Shown one piece after another: positions 1 through 8,128 of a DNA stretch of 64,000 nucleotides. Below the pieces are notes generated by a model. The model was given only the letters and a program-made list of their open reading frames with translations, searched no databases and was not told where the DNA came from. The DNA comes from Lacipirellula limnantheis (GTDB lineage Bacteria; Planctomycetota; Planctomycetia; Pirellulales; Lacipirellulaceae). A program made the translations under genes and the position numbers. Position 1 is the stretch's first letter. Every line of letters starts with the position of its first letter. Location: the NCBI RefSeq assembly GCF_007746075.1, contig NZ_CP036339.1, forward strand, positions 4,865,786-4,929,785. The letters are read 5' to 3'.

Positions 1-1041
1 CTCGGCGAGGTGATGCTACGGCTTGACCCGGGCGAAGGACGGATTCGCCGCACGCGCTCCTTTCAGGCCTGGGAGGGGGGCGGCGAGTACAACGTCGCGC
101 GCGGACTGCGCCGCTGCTTCGGGCTGCGCACGGCCATTGTCACGGCGCTGGTCGACAATGAAGTCGGCCGGCTCATTGAAGACTTGATGCTCCAGGGAGG
201 CGTCGACCTGCGCTTTCTGCAATGGCAAGCGGACGACGGCATCGGCCGACGCGTACGCAACGGCTTAAACTTCACTGAGCGCGGATTCGGCGTTCGCGGC
301 GCCCTGGGCGTCTCGGACCGGGGCCACTCCGCGGCGAGCCAGCTCAAGGCCGGCATGGTCGATTGGGATGCCATCTTCGGCGCGGCGAAGGCCCGCTGGT
401 TTCACACTGGCGGCGTCTTCGCCGGGCTATCCGACGCGACCGCCGAGTTGGCAGTCGAAGCTTGCACCAAGGCTCACGAATACGGAGCCATCGTCTCTTA
501 CGATCTCAACTATCGCCCCAGCCTCTGGAAGGATCGCGGCGGCGTCGATCGGGCCCGTCAAGTCAATCGTCAGTTGGCGCCGCTCGTCGACGTGATGATC
601 GGTAACGAAGAGGATTTCTCTGCCGGCCTCGGCGTCAGCACCGGCGGAGATTCCCAGCTGCTTGAGGTGGAAGGAGACTTCGCGCGCATGGTCGCGGCCG
701 CTGTCGCTCAGTTCCCGAACTTCAAGCTCGTGGCAACGACGCTCCGCTCGGTTCAATCGGCTACGGTCAACGATTGGTCGGCGATCTGCTGGCATGATGG
801 AGCGATCTACCGCTCGAAGACGTATGCGTCGCTCGAAATTTTTGACCGCGTCGGCGGGGGCGACAGCTTCGCGTCGGGACTTATCTTCGGCCTGCTCACT
901 GGTCAACCGATCCCAACTTCCCTCAATCTGGGCGCCGCCCACGGCGCGCTGGCCATGACGACGCCCGGCGATAACTCGATGGCTTCGCTCAGCGAAGTGA
1001 CCAAGTTGGCCGCCGGAGGCGATGCGCGCGTCGTTCGCTAA
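1..1041 (+). CDS. PfkB-family sugar kinase (2-keto-3-deoxygluconate kinase-like), 5' partial
   Basis: This is the C-terminal ~346 residues of a ribokinase-family (PfkB) carbohydrate kinase; the reading frame is open to the first base of the window, so the start lies outside. The visible N-terminus LGEVMLRLDPGEGR and the following GGGEYNVARGL (substrate/glycine-rich signature) are typical of KDG/fructose-type kinases. The C-terminal signature DRVGGGDSFASGL near residue 288 carries the catalytic-base Asp. Such enzymes phosphorylate a sugar or sugar acid with ATP in the cytoplasm. KDG kinase is the best guess from the GEVMLRL.P start, but substrate cannot be settled from sequence. It ends 80 bases before the convergent dehydrogenase gene, so the two are separate units. 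Confidence 0.85.
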   Translation, partial: LGEVMLRLDPGEGRIRRTRSFQAWEGGGEYNVARGLRRCFGLRTAIVTALVDNEVGRLIEDLMLQGGVDLRFLQWQADDGIGRRVRNGLNFTERGFGVRGALGVSDRGHSAASQLKAGMVDWDAIFGAAKARWFHTGGVFAGLSDATAELAVEACTKAHEYGAIVSYDLNYRPSLWKDRGGVDRARQVNRQLAPLVDVMIGNEEDFSAGLGVSTGGDSQLLEVEGDFARMVAAAVAQFPNFKLVATTLRSVQSATVNDWSAICWHDGAIYRSKTYASLEIFDRVGGGDSFASGLIFGLLTGQPIPTSLNLGAAHGALAMTTPGDNSMASLSEVTKLAAGGDARVVR

Positions 1042-1121
1042 AGGATTTCCGCCGCGCTCGCCGTTGCCCCAAGCGATGGCTAGCGCAACAGGGCCAACGT
1101 CGCGACGGCGCGCCCCCCGTA

Positions 1122-2312
1122 CTAAGCAGCCGGGTCAAGCACCACTTTGATGCACCCATCTTCTTTCGCGCGGAACATATCGTACGCCCGCGGAGCCTCG
1201 CTTAGCGGCAACCGATGAGTGACCACGAAACTGGGGTCGATGCGACCTTGCTTCACGTGTTCCAACAGTTCCGGGACAAAGCGGTGGACGTGCGTCTGCC
1301 CCGTCTTGATCGTCAGGCCCTTGTTCATGATGGCGCCCAGTGGAATCTTGTCGGCAAACCCGCCGTAGACTCCTGGTACCGAAAGGGTCCCGCCTTTGCG
1401 GCAACACATTGCCGCCTGACGGAACGCATGTGGGCGCTCGGTTTCCATGAACAGATTCGTCTTCACTTTGTCGTACAGCGATTCAATCGCCGTATACCCG
1501 TGCGCCTCCATACCGACGGCATCGATGCACGCATCGGGGCCGATGCCCCCGGTAAGATCCATCAGTCGGTCATAGACGTACTCGTCATGCATATCGATCG
1601 TGATGGCGCCGCCGTCGCGCGCCATTTGCATTCGTTCCGGCACCTTCTGCTCGTCGTCGATCGCAATGATTTGTCCCGCCCCCAGCAAGGCCGCGCTCCG
1701 AATCGTGAACTGCCCGACCGGACCGCACCCCCAGATTGCCACCGTATCGTCGGGCTTGATGTCGCATTGCCAAGCGGCCATGTACCCCGTCGGATAAATG
1801 TCCGTTAGAAACACCAGTTGCTCGTCGGTGAACTCCTGCGGCATTTTTTGCAAATTAAAATCCGCGAACGGAACGCGTAAAAATTCCGCTTGTCCGCCCG
1901 CATACCCGCCCGTCAGGTGGGAGTAGCCGAACACGCCCGCGGTCGCTTGGCCATGCATCGCTTCGCCAATCGATGATTTGGGGTTGGTATTGTCACAGCA
2001 ACTGTACAATTGCCGGCGGCAGAAGAAGCATTCTCCGCAGCTAATCATGAACGGGACAACCACGCGATCGCCGACGCGGATCTTACTCTGGTCGACGCCG
2101 GGGCCAAGCTCCTCGACGATTCCCATGGGCTCATGACCGAGAATGTCGCCAGGCTTCATAAACGGAATAAATCCATCGACCAAGTGCAGGTCCGAACCGC
2201 AAATACAGGTCGAGGTGACGCGAATAATGGCGTCCCGCTGATTGAGAATTTTCGGTTGGGGAACTTCTTCCACGCTGACCTTGTAAGGCGCGCACCAGGT
2301 AAGGGCTTTCAT
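1122..2312 (-). CDS. Zinc-dependent alcohol/formaldehyde-type dehydrogenase
   Basis: Medium-chain zinc dehydrogenase of 396 residues. The catalytic zinc site is visible as Cys38 (TCICGSDLH) and His60-Glu61 (GHEPMG); structural-zinc cysteines lie at about 92, 95, 98 and 106 (SCGECFFC...SCC). The NAD(P)-binding Rossmann motif is GCGPVG at 195-200. The long insert after the coenzyme fold (GIGPDACIDAVGMEAHG) resembles the glutathione-independent formaldehyde dehydrogenase/threonine dehydrogenase-like branch. It presumably oxidises an alcohol or aldehyde in the cytoplasm. The SRPBCC-domain gene lies 33 bases upstream on the same strand, so the two are likely cotranscribed with the membrane protein first. 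True substrate is unknown. Confidence 0.92.
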   Translation of the reverse strand: MKALTWCAPYKVSVEEVPQPKILNQRDAIIRVTSTCICGSDLHLVDGFIPFMKPGDILGHEPMGIVEELGPGVDQSKIRVGDRVVVPFMISCGECFFCRRQLYSCCDNTNPKSSIGEAMHGQATAGVFGYSHLTGGYAGGQAEFLRVPFADFNLQKMPQEFTDEQLVFLTDIYPTGYMAAWQCDIKPDDTVAIWGCGPVGQFTIRSAALLGAGQIIAIDDEQKVPERMQMARDGGAITIDMHDEYVYDRLMDLTGGIGPDACIDAVGMEAHGYTAIESLYDKVKTNLFMETERPHAFRQAAMCCRKGGTLSVPGVYGGFADKIPLGAIMNKGLTIKTGQTHVHRFVPELLEHVKQGRIDPSFVVTHRLPLSEAPRAYDMFRAKEDGCIKVVLDPAA

Positions 2313-2345
2313 GGGAAATCTTTAGGGGTAAGAGTTTGATGGCGA

Positions 2346-3185
2346 CTACGACTCGCGCACGCCGTGACCGGTGCAAGTTCCACGGGGCTGGCCGACGATG
2401 GTCAGAATGTCACCTGCTTCCATCAGCCGCTTGAAACGGCGCAAGTCGTCATGGATTTGCTGCTTGGGCTCTTCGTGGAACAGCTTCGCAATCCATTGGC
2501 CCAACTTCCCGGCAGGGGGGCGATACTCCATCTCCACGCGGACGTTCGTGCCGCGATCTCCGAGCGCCTTTGTAAACTGAATCGACCCGCGATGTTCAAT
2601 GTCCGCACCCGGTAGCGAGCGCCATCTAATAAGCTTGTTCGGCTCGTCGGCAGTAATCTCAGCGTCCCATTCGACCTTGCCGCCATAAATCGCGGGAGCA
2701 TTGGCAACCCAATGGGAACGGCCCCGATCAAGCTCGCTGACCGATTCCAAATGTGACATGAATTTCGGCAAGTTCTCGAAGTGGCGCCAGAAAGAATAGA
2801 GGACCTCCGCCGGTTTATTAATCAAGAACGAAGCACTGACTTCGACGCCGTCATCGCGATCAGCGTCACAGGGGCAGGTATTAGCCCCGAGAGCCTGGTA
2901 GAGGCTGCAGTGCCCGGTGATGCCTCGAAACGCCAACGCGCTACCGACGCCGGCAATGAAGACTCCGGTAGCGTCTCGCCGCCGCAGACCAAGTGCTGCC
3001 AAGATCGCTCCCGCAGCAATCGAGATGGCCCGCTCCGGGTTGCCCACATTCTGCAGCCCCGAGGACCTGCCATTCAATTGTTGTACGGACTGTTCCACCG
3101 TTTGAACAATTTGCGGCGGTCGATTTGTTTGCCGAGCGTTCGACTCACGAGTGCTAGCGGGCCGGTTGCGCGTACTCTTGGCCAT
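2346..3185 (-). CDS. DUF2892-like membrane segment plus SRPBCC (polyketide cyclase/dehydrase-like) domain protein
   Basis: 279-residue protein. Residues 1-40 are a basic, polar leader. Residues 45-103 match the short two-helix DUF2892/YgaP-like membrane unit, including the characteristic GITGHCSLYQALG. Residues ~115-265 form an SRPBCC lipid/ligand-binding fold (VSASFLINKPAEVLYSFWRHFENLPKFM). I chose the ATG at 3185 because it has a strong GGGAGGGA ribosome site nine bases upstream; an in-frame ATG 19 codons earlier has none. The ligand is unknown. It is the first gene of a two-gene unit with the downstream zinc dehydrogenase, a pairing I associate with stress-response neighbourhoods (inference). 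Confidence 0.85.
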   Translation of the reverse strand: MAKSTRNRPASTRESNARQTNRPPQIVQTVEQSVQQLNGRSSGLQNVGNPERAISIAAGAILAALGLRRRDATGVFIAGVGSALAFRGITGHCSLYQALGANTCPCDADRDDGVEVSASFLINKPAEVLYSFWRHFENLPKFMSHLESVSELDRGRSHWVANAPAIYGGKVEWDAEITADEPNKLIRWRSLPGADIEHRGSIQFTKALGDRGTNVRVEMEYRPPAGKLGQWIAKLFHEEPKQQIHDDLRRFKRLMEAGDILTIVGQPRGTCTGHGVRES

Positions 3186-3621
3186 GTTCCCTCCCTTTAG
3201 TTGCGGTCGTCGCCCAATCCTTGTGGCAAGAGTCGTACCCATCTACCGATTTGACGCCGGAGGCCCATTCACTGCGACTACGCGGCTTGGGGAGCGCGTC
3301 GCGGCAGCTTTCGGATTCCAGCGAAGCACGCCCGCGCGACTCGTCTCCCCCCAAGAGATGACTCAAGATCGATCAGGCAGGACGAGTTAAGCACGCCGCC
3401 CAACTCGGGCGATTGCCCCATCTCCTCGGGAACTGGCTTCAGTTTCGCAGCGAGGTCGAACTAAAAACGTCGTTTGCCGCCGGAGTTCGGTAAAAAAGGT
3501 GATTCTATGCTCTCCAAAAACGCACGCCGCATCGCGGATCCGGGAAGACTAAACGGCGCAGGATTCGCGTGCGGCATCATCGCCGACCACTCAATCCAAG
3601 CTATCCAAGCGATCTGCGCCC
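3186..3621. other. Gene-free stretch, possible divergent promoters
   Basis: About 436 bases between the divergent SRPBCC gene and the next plus-strand small gene. There is an ATG at 3507 preceded by AAGG with good spacing whose frame stays open to 3839, but its composition is not protein-like and it overlaps the better candidate at 3622. It could be the original 5' part of that gene if a frameshift separates them. No clear promoter or RNA structure was recognised. Confidence 0.4.
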
Positions 3622-3996
3622 GTGCCTCTACAATTCAGCCGTCGATTTCACTCGCTCGTTCGCGCCGGCCGACACTGGGTAAACCTTCGTCTGCCAACCT
3701 CGTCAGCCACACGTTTGGCCACGGAGATTTATCCAGCGCTCTGGGAGCATGCGCTGAAAAATCCAGCGCTCTGGGAGCATGCGCTGAAAAAGTTCGCCGC
3801 AAATTCCCGAGTCACGTCGGAGATGCGCGACGATTTTAAGGCTCGTGCCGCTCATCTGGCACAACCCCGCGTCGACGAGCTGGTCCGAGCCGACCAAACC
3901 GTGAATGGCGCCGCCGCCAATCGTTTGATAGTCGATGCTGCCACCATCGCCGCGCACATGGTGCTCCGCTCGATCAGGCAGCGCAACTTGAGCTAG
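3622..3996 (+). CDS. Small hypothetical protein with an in-frame 10-residue tandem duplication
   Basis: 124-residue frame, not recognised as a named family. The second half (RVTSEMRDDFKARAAHLAQPR onward, given here in part) is mostly helical and charged, and looks like a real protein. The middle carries two adjacent identical copies of PALWEHALK encoded by a perfect 30-base tandem repeat (3731-3790), so the duplication keeps the frame. The start is uncertain: no good ribosome site precedes 3622, and an alternative frame starting at 3507 overlaps it, so a 5' frameshift is possible. The stop codon at 3994-3996 overlaps the ribosome site of the downstream micropeptide, suggesting translational coupling. 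Confidence 0.5.
   Translation: MPLQFSRRFHSLVRAGRHWVNLRLPTSSATRLATEIYPALWEHALKNPALWEHALKKFAANSRVTSEMRDDFKARAAHLAQPRVDELVRADQTVNGAAANRLIVDAATIAAHMVLRSIRQRNLS
3731..3790. repeat. Perfect 30-base tandem duplication
   Basis: Two exact head-to-tail copies, 3731-3760 and 3761-3790, each starting ATCCAGCGCTCTGGGAGCAT. Because the unit is 30 bases it inserts ten codons without a frameshift. No mismatch between copies indicates a recent event or an assembly artefact. Confidence 0.97.
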
Positions 3997-4006
3997 GAGG
4001 CGACAT

Positions 4007-4099
4007 TTGTTTGCGTTTTTCTCGAGCCGTTTGGGATGTCTCGGCTCGCTAGTGATCTCGCTGCTCGGCACGCTACTGCTTTACATACTGATGCGATGA
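4007..4099 (+). CDS. 30-residue hydrophobic micropeptide, TTG start
   Basis: Short frame reading (M)FAFFSSRLGCLGSLVIS then LLGTLLLYILMR: one membrane-spanning segment with a short basic end. A perfect AGGAGG at 3995-4000 sits six bases before the TTG, overlapping the stop codon of the upstream gene. This strong, well-spaced ribosome site is the main reason to call it. It is probably a single-pass inner-membrane peptide. Function is unknown; a homologue search across Planctomycetes would decide whether it is conserved. Confidence 0.55.
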   Translation: MFAFFSSRLGCLGSLVISLLGTLLLYILMR

Positions 4100-4132
4100 C
4101 GCCGGCGGCAGAATGCAGGCGTCGCCTCGCCG

Positions 4133-4609
4133 TTAATGAGTTGCTTCAAGTAGCTGGGCAACACGATCGAGTAGCGGCGCCTGGGCCGCCGCGATTTTTG
4201 TCCTCGCATCACCTAATGCAAACATGTCGATGCGATCGACCTCCGGGAACTCAACCAGCATGCCAGACTTTGGCGGCCATTCCATGCTGAACTTCCCCGG
4301 CCGAAAGCGCGCCAGGATTTCAGCCTCCAATTCGTCGCTCCAGACGGCGAACCCATGCATGATCTTGCCCGACCGAAGTCGCACCATTCCCAACGGCGCC
4401 GCCGGCCCCGCAGGACGCCAGCCGATCTCCTCTTCGAACCCCCTTCGCGCGGCAATCTCTAGTTCTTCGCCGTCATTAACCAACCCCTTGGGGATCGTCC
4501 AAGCGCCCAAATCTTTCCGAGCGAAGTACGGACCGCCCGGATGAGCCAGGAGCACGCGCAGCTCTGGCGAACGGATGCACAGCAAGGTTCCCGCGCTGAT
4601 TGCAGGCAT
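4133..4609 (-). CDS. Nudix hydrolase
   Basis: 158-residue Nudix-fold protein starting MPAISAGTLLC; the family hydrolyses nucleoside diphosphate-X compounds with Mg2+. The Nudix box begins at Gly42 (GLVNDGEELEIAARRGFEEE) and ends IGW. The usual box reads R-E-U-x-E-E-x-G; here Gly57 stands where the first Glu (after Arg56) is expected, while the metal-binding Glu60-Glu61 pair is kept. Start at 4609 is supported by an adjacent GAGGGA ribosome site; an ATG 13 codons upstream lacks one. The gene is divergent from the DUF72 gene. Substrate unknown; activity may be altered by the missing Glu. Confidence 0.9.
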   Translation of the reverse strand: MPAISAGTLLCIRSPELRVLLAHPGGPYFARKDLGAWTIPKGLVNDGEELEIAARRGFEEEIGWRPAGPAAPLGMVRLRSGKIMHGFAVWSDELEAEILARFRPGKFSMEWPPKSGMLVEFPEVDRIDMFALGDARTKIAAAQAPLLDRVAQLLEATH

Positions 4610-4776
4610 GTTCCCTCGGTGAGTTTTGGCAGTTCGACGCCAGTTCATTCTTCCTGGCGACGCTGATAACTCAAGATGTTCGCGATCTCAGTGACGCCTC
4701 CTTCGACGGGACCCGGGCTGATAGGCCACGGCACGAGAATTGCCGAACGTTGCGCCGTCTTCAAGGGATGCAACGA

Positions 4777-5598
4777 ATGGCTGCGACAATCTACATCGGG
4801 TGCGCCGGCTGGAGTCTCCGGAAAGAGCATGGCGATCTCTTCTCGAACTGCGGCAGCCATCTAGAGCGCTATGCAACCCGCTTCAACGCCGTCGAAATCA
4901 ACTCCTCGTTTTACCGGCCGCACCGCCTCGCCACGTACGATCGATGGGCTGCGTCGACGCCTCCCACTTTTCGTTTCGCAGTGAAACTGCCCAAGCAAAT
5001 CACGCATCTCAACCGGCTGCTGGCCTCCACCGACGCCATCGCCCGCTTTGCGTCGGAAACCGGCGGCCTTCGCGCGAAGCTCGGCGTCGTCCTGGTCCAA
5101 CTTCCTCCCAGCCTCGCGTTTGACGGCGACGTCGCCACAGCATTCTTCCAGCAACTCACCGCTGCCTTCCGTTGCCCAATCGTCTATGAACCGCGGCATT
5201 CCTCGTGGTTCGAGCCCTCTGCCGAGGCGGTACTCGCCGAACATCGCATTGGCCGCGTGGCGGCCGACCCGCCCGCAACGCCGGCTGCCGCCATGCCGCT
5301 GACCGCTAATGGCCTCGTCTACTACCGCTGGCATGGCTCGCCCCAGGTTTATTATTCGTCCTACGATCGAGGGGCGCTTGTCGATCTGTCTCAGCGGCTA
5401 ACGCGGTCGATAACTGACTCGCTCGACGCCTGGATCATTTTCGATAACACCGCCCTGGGCGCCGCCACTCTCAACGCTTTGGATCTCAGAAATCAACTTC
5501 GCAGCGTCGCCGATGGCAATCACATCGACGCCGGAACGCCAGGCGCAGAAGCTCGATCTACCAAAAGCGGCACAACGGTCACTAGCATAGGGAACTAA
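4777..5598 (+). CDS. DUF72 family protein
   Basis: 273-residue TIM-barrel-like DUF72 protein. Diagnostic segments: IYIGCAGWS at the N-terminus, YATRFNAVEINSSFYRPH, FRFAVKLPKQITH, and near the C-terminus YYRWHGS and a WIIFDNTALGAA end motif. The biochemical role of DUF72 is not established. ATG 4777 is preferred over the in-frame ATG at 4768 because AAGGGA lies at a proper distance; longer versions would run into the divergent Nudix gene. The next gene starts two bases after the stop, so the two form an operon. Confidence 0.92.
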   Translation: MAATIYIGCAGWSLRKEHGDLFSNCGSHLERYATRFNAVEINSSFYRPHRLATYDRWAASTPPTFRFAVKLPKQITHLNRLLASTDAIARFASETGGLRAKLGVVLVQLPPSLAFDGDVATAFFQQLTAAFRCPIVYEPRHSSWFEPSAEAVLAEHRIGRVAADPPATPAAAMPLTANGLVYYRWHGSPQVYYSSYDRGALVDLSQRLTRSITDSLDAWIIFDNTALGAATLNALDLRNQLRSVADGNHIDAGTPGAEARSTKSGTTVTSIGN

Positions 5599-5600
5599 GC

Positions 5601-6083
5601 GTGTCCGCAAACCTCCAGACCTATCTCCGCGACCACTTGGCCGGTGCTCAGTTCGCCACGTCGCTCCTCGCCGATTTAGGCGCGCAAACCCTCGACGCGG
5701 ATCTTGCCGCGTTCGCGCGGACATTGCTTGCCGAGATCGAAGCCGACGAGCAGCTCGTCGAGCAGATCCTGGGACGGCTCGACTCGCAACCGAGCATGAT
5801 CAAAGAGGCCTCCGCCTGGCTTGCCCAGAAGTTGGGCCGCGCCAAATTGCAGGTCGGCAGCGACCCGTTCAGCATCTTTGAAGGCCTGGAGCTCGTCGCC
5901 ATCGGCATCCTCGGCAAGCTGTCGCTCTGGAAGGCGCTTCAAGCGATCCCCGCTCACGAAAATGCCTTCGCGATACTCGACCTCGCCCAGTTGGCCAATC
6001 GCGCAAGCGACCAGCACGCTGCAGTCGAACAATGGCGAATCACTTACGCGGTCTCAGCGCTCAGCGAATCGGCGTCGGGATGA
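5601..6083 (+). CDS. Helical conserved hypothetical protein (ferritin-like/DUF892-like look)
   Basis: 160 residues starting at GTG 5601, two bases after the DUF72 stop. It begins SANLQTYLRDHLAGAQFATS and is almost entirely predicted helix, with repeated acidic and His residues (EIEADEQLVEQIL, HENAF, QHAAVEQWR) as in four-helix ferritin-like bundles. I recall similar proteins of this length beside stress genes in other bacteria, but no catalytic assignment is possible. Cotranscription with DUF72 is likely given the spacing. Confidence 0.75.
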   Translation: MSANLQTYLRDHLAGAQFATSLLADLGAQTLDADLAAFARTLLAEIEADEQLVEQILGRLDSQPSMIKEASAWLAQKLGRAKLQVGSDPFSIFEGLELVAIGILGKLSLWKALQAIPAHENAFAILDLAQLANRASDQHAAVEQWRITYAVSALSESASG

Positions 6084-6162
6084 GCGGAGAATGCACGCAG
6101 TCAATCCACTTGGTCGCCCTCGCCAGATCAACCAGCGACGGGGCCGTTACCGAACAGCATGC

Positions 6163-6390
6163 CTAAGAAGCATGGACTTGCCGTTCATGCGACGTGGCGC
6201 AGTTCTGCGCCCAGTCGAGGGCCGCATTTGGTCGCGGGTAAGCCAATAGTGACGCGCCACCGACCTGGCATTTCGGACAGCGCCACGTCGCTTGGTAGTC
6301 GCCGCCCGCCTCCCGCAGCGCCGTAAGTTCATACTGCACGCCATCTAAGCGAAGGTGACGGCGCACAACTTCCACCTGCATCGAGTCCAC
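6163..6390 (-). CDS. Small CxxC-containing hypothetical protein
   Basis: 75 residues from GTG 6390, preceded by GGAGG at a good distance. The protein reads DSMQVEVVRRHLRLDGVQYE, then a single CPKC zinc-knuckle-like pair and a polar C-terminus. Only two cysteines are near each other (plus one further Cys near residue 64), so a full zinc ribbon is not evident. Function unknown. Confidence 0.5.
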   Translation of the reverse strand: MDSMQVEVVRRHLRLDGVQYELTALREAGGDYQATWRCPKCQVGGASLLAYPRPNAALDWAQNCATSHERQVHAS

Positions 6391-6762
6391 GCTTGCCTCC
6401 GTTGACGGTGCCGGAGGAAATACTGCAAATCGCGCTCCGCAAACTGTCGCCCCGCTACGCTAAAGGCTATTCGCGAACCGGAATTGGCCGCCGTCCGAGA
6501 CCGCGACCGAGACCAGAATCGGCAATTGACAAGCCGGCGCCAGGCTTCCGCCTTTGCCGATATCCTTCGATTGAATGTCAGCGTGCCAAGCCGCGCAAAC
6601 TTTCGACGCGATTGCGCGTTTCGCCCGTCGTCCCTGCGGCAATGTTCGCCAAAATGACGCGCGAAGGCGGGAATCTAGCCGTACCGGCTCACCCCCGGTT
6701 CCGGCGACCGGCTTTGGCGTCGCGTGAATCGCTTCCGATAGCGCGACGCTCTTTTCTTGCGC
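6391..6762. other. Gene-free stretch
   Basis: About 370 bases. A plus-strand frame from 6393 to 6926 is open, but it is extremely rich in Arg and Pro from GC-biased composition and runs antisense into a better-supported gene. I see no RNA gene or clear signal here. Confidence 0.4.
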
Positions 6763-7224
6763 TCAAAGCATCACCGGCGCCGCGAGCAACGCGGCGACGA
6801 CGGCGAAGGCGATTAGCGCCGAGCGAATCGAGAACTGGCGACGGAAGCGAATCACGCCGGCGCCAGCGAGGGCGAAGACGAGGGCGGGATACCAAAGGGG
6901 GAAATAGACCCCGCCGAGGTCGATGATTTGGAATTGCCCGAAACTGCCCGGAGCATTACCGGTTGCAAAGCCGGCCACCTCATTTGGAATTCTTTCGAAC
7001 ATCTATCGTGGCGGAGCGGTCGCCAGCAATCCGATCGTTCCGCGAGGATATATGCCTATTGCTGCCGAGCCAGAGTAGAACGCCGCCTGGAACCCGTTCG
7101 AACTTCCACTAATCGGTCGCTGCACAGTGTAAACGAAGGTTTCGGTGCGCCACCACAACGCCACACAAGCGACGCTCGCCGCGAAGCAAACAGTCGCCAG
7201 GGCGTAGCGGATATACTTGGCCAT
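6763..7224 (-). pseudogene. Planctomycete-type small membrane protein split by an in-frame TAG
   Basis: Two collinear minus-strand segments in the same frame are separated only by one TAG at 7003-7005. The upstream part (7224 to 7006, 73 residues, MAKYIRYALATVCFAASVAC...) has an N-terminal membrane segment followed by an exported stretch; the downstream part (7002 to 6763) has DLGGVYFPLWYPALVFALAG and then RRQFSIRSALIAFAVVAALL. That order, an N-terminal helix, an outer region, then FPLWYPALLF and a basic-FS-(IL)-R-(ST)-LL helix, is a layout I know from many small planctomycete membrane proteins. An ATG directly follows the TAG, so re-initiation or readthrough is possible. Most likely a recent nonsense mutation or sequence error. 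Confidence 0.65.
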
Positions 7225-7238
7225 ATTGGGCGTTCTGG

Positions 7239-7781
7239 TTAATTCGCCGATCGGTCGGATCGTGGTGGCGGCTCGCCTTTTCGCGGCTTTTCCGATAGTT
7301 GCCTATCCATGACAGTGATGTCGCTCGGCCCCCGTTGAAACACAAACCGATCCGGGCCATCAAACACCGCAAGCATTTTGAACGGTTTTGCTTCCGGCGG
7401 CAGTGGCTTCGCTCCATCCTCTCTTGGCTGTTCATACTTCAGATTCACCAAACAAGCATTCTCATAGGTGGCCACGATCGTCCACGATATCAATACGCTG
7501 AACTTCTCTGTGGACGAATCGTTTGAAATCGTTCCCGTGCCGTCTGGAAGCAATTCCATTACGGCGTCATCTGGCTGGGCGTGATCGCGCCATCGCCCAA
7601 TGATTAGGTCCGCTGGCGCACGGCGATTGGAGCGGGCGTTCGCCGCGGGGACGGGCTCGCCGATGAGTGCAAAGCCCGTGTCGCTTGGGACTTCCTGCCC
7701 AATCGCCTCTCGATTCCAGTCTACGTTGTGAGCGGCCCAAGCAACGACGACGCCAACAATCAACAAGGCGCACGCTTTCAT
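7239..7781 (-). CDS. Exported hypothetical protein
   Basis: 180 residues starting at ATG 7781: MKACALLIVGVVVAWAAHNVD is a signal peptide or anchor. The exported part contains PADLIIGRWRDH, ELLPDGTGTISND and SWTIVATYENACLV, the pattern of a lipocalin-like or TIGR03066-type 'cost of the term' beta domain, in which an expected output is written as conc/temperature-like strands; this is only a resemblance. The open frame extends 59 codons upstream, but that part is basic and non-conserved in look and lacks a ribosome site. It lies 14 bases upstream of the split gene, probably in one transcript. Confidence 0.6.
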   Translation of the reverse strand: MKACALLIVGVVVAWAAHNVDWNREAIGQEVPSDTGFALIGEPVPAANARSNRRAPADLIIGRWRDHAQPDDAVMELLPDGTGTISNDSSTEKFSVLISWTIVATYENACLVNLKYEQPREDGAKPLPPEAKPFKMLAVFDGPDRFVFQRGPSDITVMDRQLSEKPRKGEPPPRSDRSAN

Positions 7782-8128
7782 GGCAACGACTCCGATTTGC
7801 GACGAGGGAAAGTCGCCGCTGAGTATACCCGCAAGCGCCGAAAAGCAGATGCGAAACACCAACATCCGCATGGAACGGCGGCTCAGATTTAATCGGGCTC
7901 GCGCAGCGCCCCAGGTACCCATGAGTGCGAAGCGTCGCCGCCGCCGGGGGTCGACCAAGTCGAACTAACGGCGTCTCGAGACGTGCTTCGATAGCCCGGC
8001 AGTTGAAAAAGTTGCGCCGCGAGCGGCGCTAAGAACGCGGGCCCGATCGTAGGGAACTCAGGCGGCCCAGCGGCAGAACCAGGGAGCTCTCTCTCGAAAG
8101 CCCCCTGATTCGCCGTCTTAAACAAAAG
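7782..8128. other. Gene-free stretch before tRNA-Pro
   Basis: About 350 bases with only composition-driven frames. The T-rich run downstream of the tRNA on the minus strand (TTTTGTTT at about 8121-8128) may help end tRNA transcription, but no stem precedes it. Confidence 0.4.

Noticed and set aside
6393-6926. Plus-strand Arg/Pro-rich frame of 177 codons
   Set aside because: Composition-driven and antisense to the better-supported split membrane gene.
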